From positions 740,932-804,931 of the forward strand of contig ML976983.1 of assembly GCA_010015675.1 (NCBI GenBank): a stretch of 64,000 bases of DNA. The letters are read 5' to 3'. Positions 47,263 through 58,060 of this stretch are shown here, one piece after another (position 1 is the stretch's first letter; every line of letters begins with the position of its first letter). The translations under genes and the position numbers were made by a program. This DNA comes from Byssothecium circinans. Lineage: Eukaryota; Ascomycota; Dothideomycetes; Pleosporales; Massarinaceae. Below the pieces are notes generated by a model. It was not told where the DNA came from and did no database searches. It saw nothing but the letters and a program-made list of their open reading frames with translations.

Positions 47263-48128
47263 GGTGGCTCAGTGGAGGAGGGGAAGGGAGGAGAAGGAAG
47301 AGCTACTGTTAATAATGTGCCCAGCAGCGGGCACGAGCGGGAGGAATATTGTTTTGTGGCGCTGCTGTTGGAAGCCCCGCGAGGAAGAACGAAGACGATG
47401 GACATGGAAAGCGGGATTCCGTTTACCTCTGCCATACGTGGTGTCTTGAGAGGCCTTGCCGGCAACGCCTGTATGCCGTCATACGCAGACTCTGATGGAT
47501 TCCTATCGCAAAGAGTACGATCACTTCAGCCTGTACTGTACGAATACCCAGCAACGATGCCTTCGGTCTTATTCGGGAAACACTCGTTCGTAGCCGCAAA
47601 ATTCTGCCCTAAGGCAGTGTTGCGTAGTCTTTCTTCCTAGTGTCTATTATTATTGGAAGGTGGTCGACCGAGGCATCTTACTGTAAACTAATCAGACCCA
47701 CATCTTGATTTTGTTTTAGTGCGCGCCTACGTCACCACGATATTTTAGCCTTGCCAACCTGCCACGGTTGTGTATGTACGAACTGGCAAGCTGATCGATA
47801 AGTCACCCTCCGAAGTACTAGATAGACCAATGAGCGTCACTCCGCACTTGCCCTACAGATTATTTCACTCAGCTGAATGCATGGTTGGTCATGCCATGTT
47901 TGCGGCCATAACGACTTCATTCCGCAAGGCTACGGAGGCAGTTGAGGTACAGGAGAAGGATGTCTTGAAGTGATGGATGTCATGTATATAAGGGAGGCGG
48001 GTGAACGATAGGAAGGAAAGTATCAATCCATCAATTCAAATCTTCTCAGACACTTCTCTCTCACGAAAAAACCAACGATAATTACTCCGTCCCATTCCAT
48101 TCCAGTATCCAACCCCAGACCCTCAAAA
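47263..48128. other. Spacer before the GFA-type gene
   Basis: Open frames at 47272-47640 and 47770-47973 are not convincing. The right part is the GFA-type promoter with a TATA box. Confidence 0.5.
47985..47992 (+). promoter_or_regulatory. TATA box
   Basis: TATATAAG about 140 bp upstream of the ATG at 48129, followed by a CA/CT-rich leader. Confidence 0.45.
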
Positions 48129-48765
48129 ATGACTTCTCCCACCGCCCAGAAACCAAAGCAAGACTTCCCCTTCGCCGGTCTCGCCACAGATGGCTGGTCC
48201 ACAGAAACCGAAGCAACAGCGACCTGTTTCTGCGGCGCTATCCAACTCGCTTTCGTACGTCCCCTCTACCTAACCTAGCTATTCTCTCTCCACCAACCCA
48301 ACCAAACCCATCCACTAACCTCCCCCTCCCTCCCAGGCTACCACCGTCCCCGGCCTCGTAACATCCTTCGTCTGCCACTGCTCCGACTGCCACAAAATCA
48401 CCGCCTCCGTCTTCGCCTCCAACTTCAGCGTGCTAGACACGCACGTGCGTTTCCTCCGCGGCGAGTCCAATCTCAAGACTTTCAGCCAGAAAACGACGAT
48501 CAAGCGCGGACACCAGATGACGAACCATTTCTGTGGCACTTGCGGGACGCTGATGTATCGCGTGGGAGAGGGCTTTCCCGGTGTTAAGATTATGCGGATT
48601 GGGACTGTGGACGATTTTGCGGTTATGGAGGGCGCTTTGAGGCCGAGAGAGGAGCTTTTTGTGGAGAGGAAGGTGGGTTGGTTGGGGGACTGGGGGGTCG
48701 AGGGTGTGGTGGGGGTTAGGGGGATGGGGGAGCGGTTGGAGAGGGAGGCGGCGGAGGGGGCATGA
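48129..48765 (+). CDS. GFA/CENP-V-type zinc enzyme
   Basis: Exons 48129-48254 and 48337-48765 (82-nt intron) give 184 residues. The zinc-ligand Cys pattern of the glutathione-dependent formaldehyde-activating (GFA)/CENP-V fold is complete: CFCGAI, CHCSDCHKIT, and CGTCGTLMYR in the second half, with RGESNLKTF between. In fungi these proteins are mostly of unknown substrate; some act on S-hydroxymethyl-glutathione. A C-terminal Gly/Val/Glu-rich tail is specific to this copy. Confidence 0.88.
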
Positions 48766-49211
48766 GTGTGAGGTGAAGGGGATTGTGTTTGAGTTTTTAG
48801 TGGACGGATTCAGAAGTTACTATTGTATATATGCTCGCTCGCTCGTATCTTGACAGCGGGGATAGTCTGATGTGTTGCATGTTCTAAGAAACTAGTCCCG
48901 AAACATATTAGCGCACTTTCCTAAACATTACCTCTAGTCTGATGTCCAACACCCACACCGACCTTTCCATCCCATATACATTCTTTTACTGACACCTTTA
49001 TTTTAAGTTTGCAGTTGTTATACTCTAGGTATATGTACTGATCTCTTCATCTATCATTTCGAGCGCATACCACGAATTCAACGCGTCTTCAACTTTCACC
49101 GCAGCAGCGCACGCGTAGCAGCGCGTTATCATGCTCCTCGACCTATCCTGAGCTTTTACGTGACGTCCTTTATGTTGTATGATTAATTGAAGATTTTATT
49201 CAATTGTAGCC
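48766..49211. other. Spacer GFA / CCE1
   Basis: 3' flank of the GFA-type gene and CCE1 promoter; nothing recognised. Confidence 0.55.
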
Positions 49212-50501
49212 ATGGGCATAACACATAATGTCCTATCTCAGCTCACAAAATCCTCACGTCCCACCGTCAAAGCACTACAAAGCTTGCTCCAAGCAGTTGG
49301 TGGCGCTACCTCAGGCAAAAAAGATGTCTTGGAAAGACGTGTTCTCAAAGCTTGCCTATCCATCGATGGACACCAACACCAATGGGCGAGAAAAAGAGCT
49401 AAAGTTCTCTCAATCGATATGGGAATCCGAAATTTGGCCTACTGCGTCACGGAGGTGGAGAAATCGTCTCCAACAAGTTCAACGATGAAAATGAGCATCT
49501 TGGCATGGAGACGCCTAGATCTGACGGAAGAAACGAGCACGGATAGTAACCAGGAGGAGAATGGCGATGACCAGGAGAAGGATCCATACTCGCCCAAGAA
49601 CCTTTCGGCTACAGCCAATTCGCTAGTGAAGAATCTTCTCGGCTATGAACCTGATGTTGTCTTGATCGAGCGTCAGAGATGGCGCAGTTCAGGCTCAAGC
49701 GCGATTCAGCAATGGACTGTGAGAGTCAATTCGTTGGAAGCCATGCTGTGGGCTCTGTTTACCAACACATATCGTACGCAGGAGGTGAGCGCTCGCCGCT
49801 ATATGTTGAAAGATATACGGAGTATGGATCCGAAACGCGTAGGGACATATTGGCTCGATGGCTTAGAGACGTACGACCCGCCGAAAGTAGTAAAGAAGCG
49901 CACGAAAAAGTCGGATAGTGACGTAGAAGAGGAGGATAACGAGATCGACTCCAACTCTACGAAGACGCTGAGCCGAGGGAAGGCAGAAAAGAAAGCAAAG
50001 ATAAACCTTTTACGTACCTGGCTGGACTCGAAAACACCATCAACCGCTCTATCCGCTTACAGCAACAACGACGAAGCCGTCATTCCGCGACCTCGAATAT
50101 CCTTTCATTTCGCCCCCAGCCATCCTCAAAGCATCGATGATCCAATCATAGCACGCGACACCCTCCTCTGGGCCACTGATCCGCCCGCTAAAAGAGCGAA
50201 ACGCGAGAAGGCGCTGACGTCTCGTAAAAAGGTGGATGATATCACTGATTGCTTTCTGCAGGCTGCGGCGTACGTGGCTTGGGAAGAGGGACTGGTACAA
50301 CTTAGGAAGAAGACTAAGGAGTTCCATGGCGAGATATTGGAGGAGTTGAAGGCGAGGTCTGATGGGGTTGCGGGTGATGGGGAAAGGGTGGAAGAACGGG
50401 TAGAAGAAGGCGGGACGTTGTCTAGGGAGAAGGAGGATGTAAGTGGGAAGAAGAAGACGAGGAAAGCTTCTAAAATAGGGACAAGAAAAGGAAAGGTGTG
50501 A
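49212..50501 (+). CDS. CCE1: Mitochondrial Holliday-junction resolvase CCE1/Ydc2
   Basis: One exon, 429 residues. The N-terminal part (ALQSLLQAVGGATSGKKDVLERRV) is a SAP-like DNA-binding helix pair. The RNase-H-like catalytic fold follows with the acidic residues expected of Cce1/Ydc2: Asp in VLSIDMGIRNLAYC, Glu in VVLIERQRWRS and the Asp pair in VDDITDCFLQAAAYVAW. The gene product resolves four-way junctions in mitochondrial DNA. A charged insertion (about 230-260) and a long Lys/Glu-rich C-terminal tail are additions. No classical presequence is evident. Confidence 0.9.
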   Translation: MGITHNVLSQLTKSSRPTVKALQSLLQAVGGATSGKKDVLERRVLKACLSIDGHQHQWARKRAKVLSIDMGIRNLAYCVTEVEKSSPTSSTMKMSILAWRRLDLTEETSTDSNQEENGDDQEKDPYSPKNLSATANSLVKNLLGYEPDVVLIERQRWRSSGSSAIQQWTVRVNSLEAMLWALFTNTYRTQEVSARRYMLKDIRSMDPKRVGTYWLDGLETYDPPKVVKKRTKKSDSDVEEEDNEIDSNSTKTLSRGKAEKKAKINLLRTWLDSKTPSTALSAYSNNDEAVIPRPRISFHFAPSHPQSIDDPIIARDTLLWATDPPAKRAKREKALTSRKKVDDITDCFLQAAAYVAWEEGLVQLRKKTKEFHGEILEELKARSDGVAGDGERVEERVEEGGTLSREKEDVSGKKKTRKASKIGTRKGKV

Positions 50502-50969
50502 GATTCAGATGATGAAGTGCCCACGGCGTCCGAGTCTTGATCAAGCCAGTGTGCCTTGTCATGCTTCTAGCACTTCATGATGAGCGCCATCAGCATCACA
50601 ATTTCCCAAGGTCCACCTTCGCTCATGTTTTCAGCCCTGTTTCCATACAAGCAGAATCTGTCCGCTGTACTGGCATCGGATTGCGCTGTGTGCAAGGCAG
50701 GCAGAGCACGCCAATCCTGCAAGCACATTTAGTACACTCGTGGCTACATGGCTCAAATTCAGCTTCAACGAGAAGAAGCCTCAAGGTTCACATATCACGA
50801 TAAAGGGATGATGTTCAGGCAGGATTAAGTTCTCGATTCATCGGGTATCATCAAACACTATCGTACAATCATATCCCTGACCCATCTCATAGCGGTCGTA
50901 CGGTAAATATCAAAAGGGAAAACGCTTCAATGTAAGGTGTCAAGATCTGCCGCCCATGATTTATTAATA
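50502..50969. other. Convergent spacer
   Basis: 3' flanks of CCE1 and the His/Thr-rich gene. Nothing recognised. Confidence 0.55.
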
Positions 50970-51415
50970 TTAATAAACGCGACGGGCGTTGCGGCCATCA
51001 GTGCCATGCATACGGCGAGTACCAGCAGCCTGTCATCTCATTAGCATCTACACCCTTAAAACCCTCATGAGAACGAAGAACATACCTTCAAGCCCGGACG
51101 GCGGGTAAGCGAACCCCTCAACTTCATCATGGCACCCGAGACTTTGTCGCCCATGGTAGCGTGGCGCTTGTGGTGGTGGACAGGCGCGGCGGTGTGATGG
51201 CCAGTGGTGTGGTGACCATGACCGGGGGTAGTGCGGGTAGTCCGCGTAGTGGTAGTGGTAGTCGTAGTGGCTCCGCCGTGATGGGTTCGTGGACTTGTGC
51301 GCTTGGGGCCGAGGAGTCTGGTCTTCAAGCTTGGACGGGCTGTTGTCCTTGTGGTGCGGGGAGCGGTAGTGCGGGGAGCAACAGTGGTGCGGTGGGTGCG
51401 GCGTCCAAGAGGCAT
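50970..51415 (-). CDS. Small Thr/His-rich basic protein, fungal conserved
   Basis: Exons 51415-51086 and 51029-50970 (56-nt intron) give 129 residues. The N-terminal two thirds are Thr, Arg and His repeats (a run of TTTTTTTT, then HHTTGHHT). The C-terminus MGDKVSGAMMKLRGSLTRRP, continued across the intron by AAGTRRMHGTDGR, is a conserved block found in many short ascomycete proteins, some of them stress- or conidiation-induced. A TATA box about 145 bp upstream and a CA-rich leader suggest an inducible gene. Role unknown. Confidence 0.7.
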
Positions 51416-52505
51416 GTTGGATGGGTTTGTAGGTGTGGTGTTTTGGTTTGAAAGGTGGTAAAGTAGGCTGAAGAGTTCAAAGCTGAAGTTGTTTTGGAAC
51501 TTAGAGATGTGATTGAGAGTGTGGAATGATAGGACTGTAAACGAAAGAATATCAATCTTTTATACGTCTTTCCCAAGTCCTCGATCCCTTTCATGCATAC
51601 CTTGTTTTCGTTGGCGAAAGCCCCCGAAACGGGCAGGATTCACCTATGACGCAGAACCCGAAAGGCCGCCAAAGCAGGGTCTCGTGGCGCATGACGAACG
51701 CTCCAGTCCAGATCGACACTGATTGTGGCTTACGAGCCGCTGACGTTCCCGTACTGTAGAAGCGCTTCCTTGTTCTGCAGCGTTGCGCAGGGGTCAGTCT
51801 TTATCGGAGTGGGAGTGGGAGGGGTGTTGGACCGAATCGGGATTAGCGAGATGTATGATGTCATGGCTTGAAGGGCTGAACAGCGATCGAGAGATGATGC
51901 TTTGGGAGTGATGGGTTTCGTCATAAGAATTTGGGGGTTGGAAGATGGCATCAGAATACGCTTGGAGCGAGCCGTCTTTCCGGCTTGTGTATCTCGTTAC
52001 ACTTTGTGTATGACATATGGTCCGTCAATCAGAGCTGACGCTCCTTCTGCCCACGGCTTCAACTTCTCAGCTTCTGCAGTTTTTGTGAGGATTTTGTTAT
52101 CGTATATGGATGACATGAGACGCCCATTCATCAAATATGTTAGCGCGTTGGATGGTAACACGATATTTGATTCGGTTCATAAGGGAGATAGCAAGCGTTT
52201 CCCTTTGGATGAGCCATCGTTTCGACACCTATGAGAAACCAGCGCTACTCTATATACTTTGTTAACTCAAATACTCGCTGGATGTGGGCGTTTGTTTATC
52301 GTGAGCAATTGCTTTTTGGCGTTCGTCGCGATGCCCCCACTGTAAATGTCCCTACGGTATGATTTTGTCGTTGTGACGTATTCTGAAATCACAGATAAAA
52401 CTTTACACCACCATATCGTCAACCTCAGCACCACGCCAACTTCCTCTCTTCAATCTTCGCCCAGACACACCTCACAACTAGAACTCACAAACAGAAGCAA
52501 GCAAC
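51416..52505. other. Divergent spacer to the SDR gene
   Basis: Promoters of the two divergent genes. Open frames at 51513-51722 and 51902-52234 lack coding character. Confidence 0.5.
51557..51564 (-). promoter_or_regulatory. TATA box of the Thr/His-rich gene
   Basis: TATAAAAG on the minus strand about 145 bp before the ATG at 51415. Confidence 0.45.
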
Positions 52506-53499
52506 ATGACCGACAAGTCGCAGTTCGAGCAGGGTAAGCCGCTCCCTTCTCCAACTAAAAACCACATCTGAACCGTACCACAGGCTACCAAGTCCCCGTC
52601 CAACACCAGAAGGCACCCGGTCTCGAGAAAAACCTTGACCCTGCCCCGACGCCCGACCACCTTCCTACACCCGATGGCGGCTACCAACTCTACAAAGCGG
52701 CCGGCAAGCTGGAGGGCAAGAAGGCCATCATCACGGGCGGTGACTCAGGTATCGGACGCTCGATTGCTATCCTCTACGCCATGGAGGGTGCCGATGTCTT
52801 CATTGCATATCTTCAGCAGGAGCAAGAAGATGCGGAGGAGACGAAGAAGCTAGTCGAGGAGAAGGGCAGGAAATGCTACTTGCACACCACTGATCTGAAG
52901 GACCGAGGCAACTGCAAGAAACTAGTTGACGAGGCGCTGGAGAAGTTCGGCGGCAAGGTGGATATCCTAGTGAACAACGCGGCGTATCAGATGATGGTTG
53001 AGGATATCAAGGATCTGAGCGAGTGAGTGTTCCTTCTTTTGGTAACTGAGGAGGTACTAATCGTCACAGGGACCAATGGATTGAGACCTTCAACACCAAC
53101 ATCCATCCCTTCTTCTACCTCTCCAAGTACACGCTGCCCCACATGTCGCGCGGCTCTACAATCATCAACAATGCCTCCATAAACGCCTACATCGGCCGTC
53201 CCGACCTGCTCGACTACACCTCGACCAAGGGTGCCATCGTGGCCTTCACGCGCGGCTTGTCGAACCAGTACATCAGCAAGGGTATTCGCGTCAATGCTGT
53301 CGCTCCCGGACCTGTCTGGACGCCTCTGATCCCATCAACGATGAATGATGAGGCGATCAAGCAGTTCACTAGTCCGATGGGCAGGCCTAGCCAGCCGTCT
53401 GAGATTGCGGCGTGCTTTGTGTTCTTGGCGAGTGCGGATAGCAGCTCGATTAGCGGCCAGACTATTCATGCCAACGGAGGTGTGGTTGTGAATGGCTAA
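52506..53499 (+). CDS. Short-chain dehydrogenase/reductase (YghA-like)
   Basis: Exons 52506-52533, 52584-53022 and 53070-53499 (introns 50 and 47 nt) give 298 residues. The NAD(P)-binding TGxxxGIG appears as ITGGDSGIGRS, the structural NNA as ILVNNAAYQ, catalytic Ser in NNASINAY and the catalytic Tyr-xxx-Lys in DYTSTKGA. The ending GPVWTPLIPSTM and FLASADSSSISGQTIHANGG is classical SDR. The N-terminal extension with QHQKAPGLEKNLDPAP is typical of the YghA/stress-associated group, also close to fungal general-stress SDRs. Substrate unknown. Cytosolic by lack of targeting signals. Confidence 0.92.
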
Positions 53500-53825
53500 G
53501 TGCTTGGGGATGAGGCGTACGGATGGCACGGCGGGATGAAGGTGGTGTTCGAGGTCAAAACGGATGGTATGACAGTAATGTATTATGAATTGAAATGAAC
53601 ACGGAATATCGAGCCCATGATAGCAAGAGTACGTGCATTGCGTTCCATCACATGACCATCGTGACGGGGCTGAATGCATGTGTTGTTCCTGAGGCAAGAA
53701 CGGTGGCTTAGCGATCAGACACACATATGCGCCTGCCCCGCCGCTCTTTTCTTCAGCCTCGTCTCTTCACCGGACACCATTCTTCGAAATTCACATGTTC
53801 ACTCCCATGATAACTTCTGGACAGT
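53500..53825. other. Spacer SDR / ubiquitin-like gene
   Basis: 3' flank and short upstream region. Nothing recognised. Confidence 0.55.
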
Positions 53826-56063
53826 ATGTCGTTCGGATTTGCTGTGGGCGACTTCATAGCAGCCCTCAATCTCGTCCATGACACGATTGAAGCGATCAGC
53901 GACAGCCATGGATCAAGCGCGCAGTACCGTTCCCTATTCCGGGAACTATATGTACTCGAGTCAGCCTTACTGCGCGTTAAAAGTCTCGAATTAGACGAAT
54001 CTCTAGAGTCAGAAAAGCGCGCCCTGGAACAGACTGCTTCGCGGTGCTAGAGTGCTGTCGATGACTTTTTCACTCGGATCCGCAAGTACCAGCCGCATCT
54101 TCGCGCTGGAGGCTCGGGCGATGGCGGGTGGGCGAGGACGAAAGATGCTTGGATGAAGGTCAAGTGGGCGAAGTGTAGGAAGGAAGATGTGGATAGATTC
54201 ATGGCGGATTTAAGAGGGCATTCGACGTCGATACACTTGCTGCTACAGACAATCGAGATGTTAGTGCGGATATTTCTTGTATTGAGACCTAGCTGACGAG
54301 CTGTAGGAAAAATGAGGCAATACAAAGACACAAACAAGAACGTCGTCAGCGTCAGTTTGTTGGACAGTTCCAGGCGGCATCGACAAGACTTATGACGAGC
54401 GTATCCTCCGTCTCTAGCAGTGTTTCGAGGTGAGATTATATTCTCATTTTTCGCTGATGCTTGCATGTCTTACGTTACCAGGTGTCTTCAACAAGGGAAA
54501 GAGCTGCTGGAGATAACCACGAATATTATGTGAGTGTCAAAGCTAATAAATTAGAGAAGTACACAACTGACACTTAACTGCAGGCGCGCAAACTTCCACA
54601 TTTTTGGTATGATACTCGACATCCACAACTTCATTAGCAAAATACCGTCTCAGATACAACGAGATCAGCCAGTCTACATGATCGATGCATTTGGGCGCTC
54701 GACTCCCTTTCATCTTGAATTCATCCGTTCCGCCGAGGTAAACAACCATAACAACCCTTCCGCGATGTGGATCTTTACTAAGAGGTTTATGGTACAGGGC
54801 CTATTAGCTGTACTTGGTGTGAATTTCGAAGCTGCAGGTGCTGGCACGGAAAAAATCGATCGCCGACAAATTGTCTTTGAAGATGTAGCGACGAGACGTG
54901 AGATCGACATCACCAAGAATTGGGATTCATGCTTCCGGCCAGGGCAGCAAGTCACCATGAGCGTCGTCTTCGAAAAGAATGCACTCGATGTCAGCACATG
55001 TCCGCATTGCCATTCTGAACAGCACGGCTCGGCCGATGAGGACATTGAGTGGTTCGTGGTACTCAAATGGATCTAATTCTGTTCAAACGCTGCTAATACG
55101 TTCAGTGATACATGTCACATAACCTTCCGCAGAATCACAGAACTACCAACAATGATACCTTCCGTACAGCCAAAAATTCGTCTCACAAAAGGGCCTCGCA
55201 TCGAAACACCACTTTCGAAATCGTGGCTCCAAGCATTCGGTCCGCAGCCAGGACTTGATTTGAAAGTTAATGAGATGGACGATGTCGGCCCATTTCGTCG
55301 TGTGCACATCGTGCCTGCGAAAGAGCCAGCGCACAAGTGCAAGCTGTGGGCCTTGTGGGATCACGCCACTGGGCATATGACACTTGTAGGCATCGGGGCT
55401 ATTCGTCTTGGAACAGCACAGGTAAACGAAGCAATGGTGGCCCGTAGAATGGAGACGTGCTCACAGCTTCCAGGGCCAATCTATCGTAGAGCTTATCGGC
55501 GATGAGGAAAATCTCGAACCCAACGAGATTCTGTTCTCTGAGAGTGCGTCTAACAACAAATTCCACTTCAAGAAGATGGATAGTACGTTCATGATTCATC
55601 TGTCCCTTGACTTTAAACGCAGAAAACCTTTGGAAACTTACGACATCCCATAGAGCAAAGAATCACTATATTCGGCGAGTTGCGATACCCTCTCTACCCA
55701 AACCAAGCACCCCTAGCGTATGCCCTAGATTTCAAAGAAAGCGATTGGTGCGACACCATATGGTTTGTTAACCCACCCATCTAATAACTACCTTACACCG
55801 TAAACGAAGCCTAACCACACCACTACAGGACCGCTCTGTGTTCCAATCGAACCGAAGATAAGCACAGCGGTATACCTCTTCATCTCTGGCAGAAGTACTC
55901 CAAAGGGAGCCGGACTCGCAAATCACACGCGCTTATCCATCCCATCCGTTTAGGGTATGGTGGTGGTGGTGCTAGCAAACCACCTGTGATACACAATGGC
56001 GGTCGCAGTGTTTATGGTCCGACCACGAGTGCTCTCAGTTCCAAATCGGGGTTTTACAGATAG
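53826..56063 (+). pseudogene. Ubiquitin-like-domain protein gene with one in-frame stop
   Basis: Nine exons can be joined without frame loss: 53826-54259, 54307-54429, 54482-54529, 54584-54737, 54798-55051, 55106-55421, 55474-55582, 55654-55762 and 55829-56063, making 593 codons plus stop. The only defect is TAG at 54048-54050 (codon 75), in TASRC*SAVDDFFTRI, where CAG (Gln) would be expected. The N-terminus (FAVGDFIAALNLVHDTIEAI) is the helical fungal N-terminal domain seen on STAND/NLR-like proteins. A ubiquitin-like domain follows (VYMIDAFGRSTPFHLEFIRSAE|GLLAVL...IDITKNWDSCFRPGQQVTMSVVF), then CPHC...CDTCHITFRR, a possible zinc knuckle. Such proteins are common in ascomycetes, with unknown role. 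A shorter product from Met codons near 54150 is possible. Confidence 0.65.
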
Positions 56064-57662
56064 CTGCAAGTGGAGAGAGGTGGGTTGTCATGGGATGGGA
56101 TTATTTTTGCATTTTCGTTGTTTATGAAAGGTCGAGCTCCAAATCATTTCACCATATCTTCCGGAGTTAGTAAAGGGATGTTTCATAGCGGGGTTGGCAT
56201 TGCTACATACATTTTCCAGACGAGGAAAAGGATCGAGTGATCGATGCTTTCGACAGCTTTCAAACTCCCAACCAATTTGCTCGAAGGGCGTGCGACAGCA
56301 CATGATCTCCCTTTTTATGTGCAAGTGTTGAGAGATGTAAAGATGGCAGAGAGATGATCGTGTTAAGGGATGGATAGAAGACGGATGTTCAGAGAGAACG
56401 CGCCAAGTGGGAGCGCGTCAGACTCTGGCTTGCTGTAATCGACAGCAGCACAAAAGTACCAGATACAGTAGCCTATCAATCTAACGTCATGATGGCAAAA
56501 ACAGTTCGTCAGTACTCTTTTCTCCCATAAAAAGAATTCTGCTGCCATAAAAATGGTTGAAATAGGTTCTTGCGGTGGGAGCGACCATAGGATTCAGCGT
56601 AGCGGAAGCACTGGAGAAGGGCACTGCAATCCACGGCTGATGGGAAATTGCCGCATACGGCAACTTTTATCCTTCGCGTAAGTTGAAGAGCGGGGAACAC
56701 ATAATGGCACTGCTGCTCTATAGTATGCTCAAATAGTATACCGAAATCATCTCAACATGTTGCAAAAGGAGTGCTGAGGCGTCGTTTGCTTCTACCAGTG
56801 ATGACGAGCTACCTATGGTTCACCGTCTCTGCGACAAGTCCACCGCGACGGCTTGTGTGCGCAAAAGGAAAGGCCTTAATTGCATTACAGAGAGTCTAAA
56901 AAGCTAGTTCGCATACTGCATTACGTTCATACCTCAAGGTAGGTATTGTGCTGACTTGACATCCGTGCCACCGAATTTGCAAATATCGACATTCGCAGCT
57001 TTCGATGGCCTGGCAGAAATTACCGCATTCGGCAAGTATATCGCAAGCTCCAAAATATATTATTTTTATATTCCAATTAATTCGGCGCAATTCTTTAGAT
57101 GCGATCTATCTATTTACTTTAGCAAAAGGATGTGGTGGTGGTGTGTAAACCATCCCCCCAAGCCGACCTCTTTTTACAAAAAGGTGTAATTATTTCCAAC
57201 AACTTTTTGTCGGTGTGGTCCGAGCGTCAGTAAGGACCGTTTTCTGCGATCGACAACTTAGATAAGCGCGTATCGGATCTACCCGATTAGGAAAGTTCAG
57301 AATCTGGGAACGCGAAACTCTTGCCGTCTTTTTTAAGGATTGTGAGAGTGCACTGCATTTCGGTCGCGCTCGCTTTGCATCTGATTTGTTTTTATTGTAA
57401 TTTTGGGTAGTTTGTTTTGCAGGATCTCGGCTCTTTGGTCTTGTTTAGTTATTGTGGTTTATGGACGGCGATGCCTGCAATTAATGTATTGTCAAATCGT
57501 CACGACAGATCCAGAGTGCAATGTGTTTGTAGTTCTTTATAGGCAAGATTCAAATTGTTATCTAATGTACGGAGTATACTCACCGTACTGAGATCTATGT
57601 TGTGGAACGCGACACCGACACCCAAACCGAAGTCAAATCTACTGTGTATGTCTAGTCCGACA
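56064..57662. other. Gene-free stretch before the transposon block
   Basis: Short frames only on both strands and generally AT-rich sequence. No relic could be named. Confidence 0.5.
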
Positions 57663-57696
57663 TACCGTGTCCGTGCGCGTACCGTGTCCGTGCGCG
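57663..57696 (+). repeat. Two tandem 17-bp units at the transposon left edge
   Basis: TACCGTGTCCGTGCGCG is present twice in direct succession. Related copies lie between the first two transposons (60056-60072) and, inverted, at the far end (62142-62157), so this unit belongs to the ends of the elements. Confidence 0.75.
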
Positions 57697-57830
57697 TAAC
57701 GCCCGGATTCGCGTAACGCCCGCCTTTTACTAGGAAAATTAAAGAAAATAAGTAACTTTAAAGCTATATAACTTTTTAACTACTTTTTCTTTTTAAAAGC
57801 TTCCTTAACTAAAGTTATAGAGAAAAACTA

Positions 57831-57965
57831 NNNNNNNNNNNNNNNNNNNNNNNNNNNNNNNNNNNNNNNNNNNNNNNNNNNNNNNNNNNNNNNNNNNNNN
57901 NNNNNNNNNNNNNNNNNNNNNNNNNNNNNNNNNNNNNNNNNNNNNNNNNNNNNNNNNNNNNNNNN
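57831..57965. other. Assembly gap (135 N)
   Basis: A run of 135 N in the AT-rich part of the first transposon's leader. True length unknown. Confidence 0.99.
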
Positions 57966-58060
57966 AACTATTAACTAGGAAGTTATACTATCTTTTAATC
58001 TTTTTTATATACCACCCTCATCAAAATAACTAAAGTTCAACACGCGATAACTCCACCAAT

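Noticed and set aside
54003..54100. Intron that would remove the TAG at 54048
   Set aside because: The only GT...AG pair (about 43 nt, GTGCTA donor) shifts the downstream frame and deletes conserved residues SAVDDFFTRIRK.
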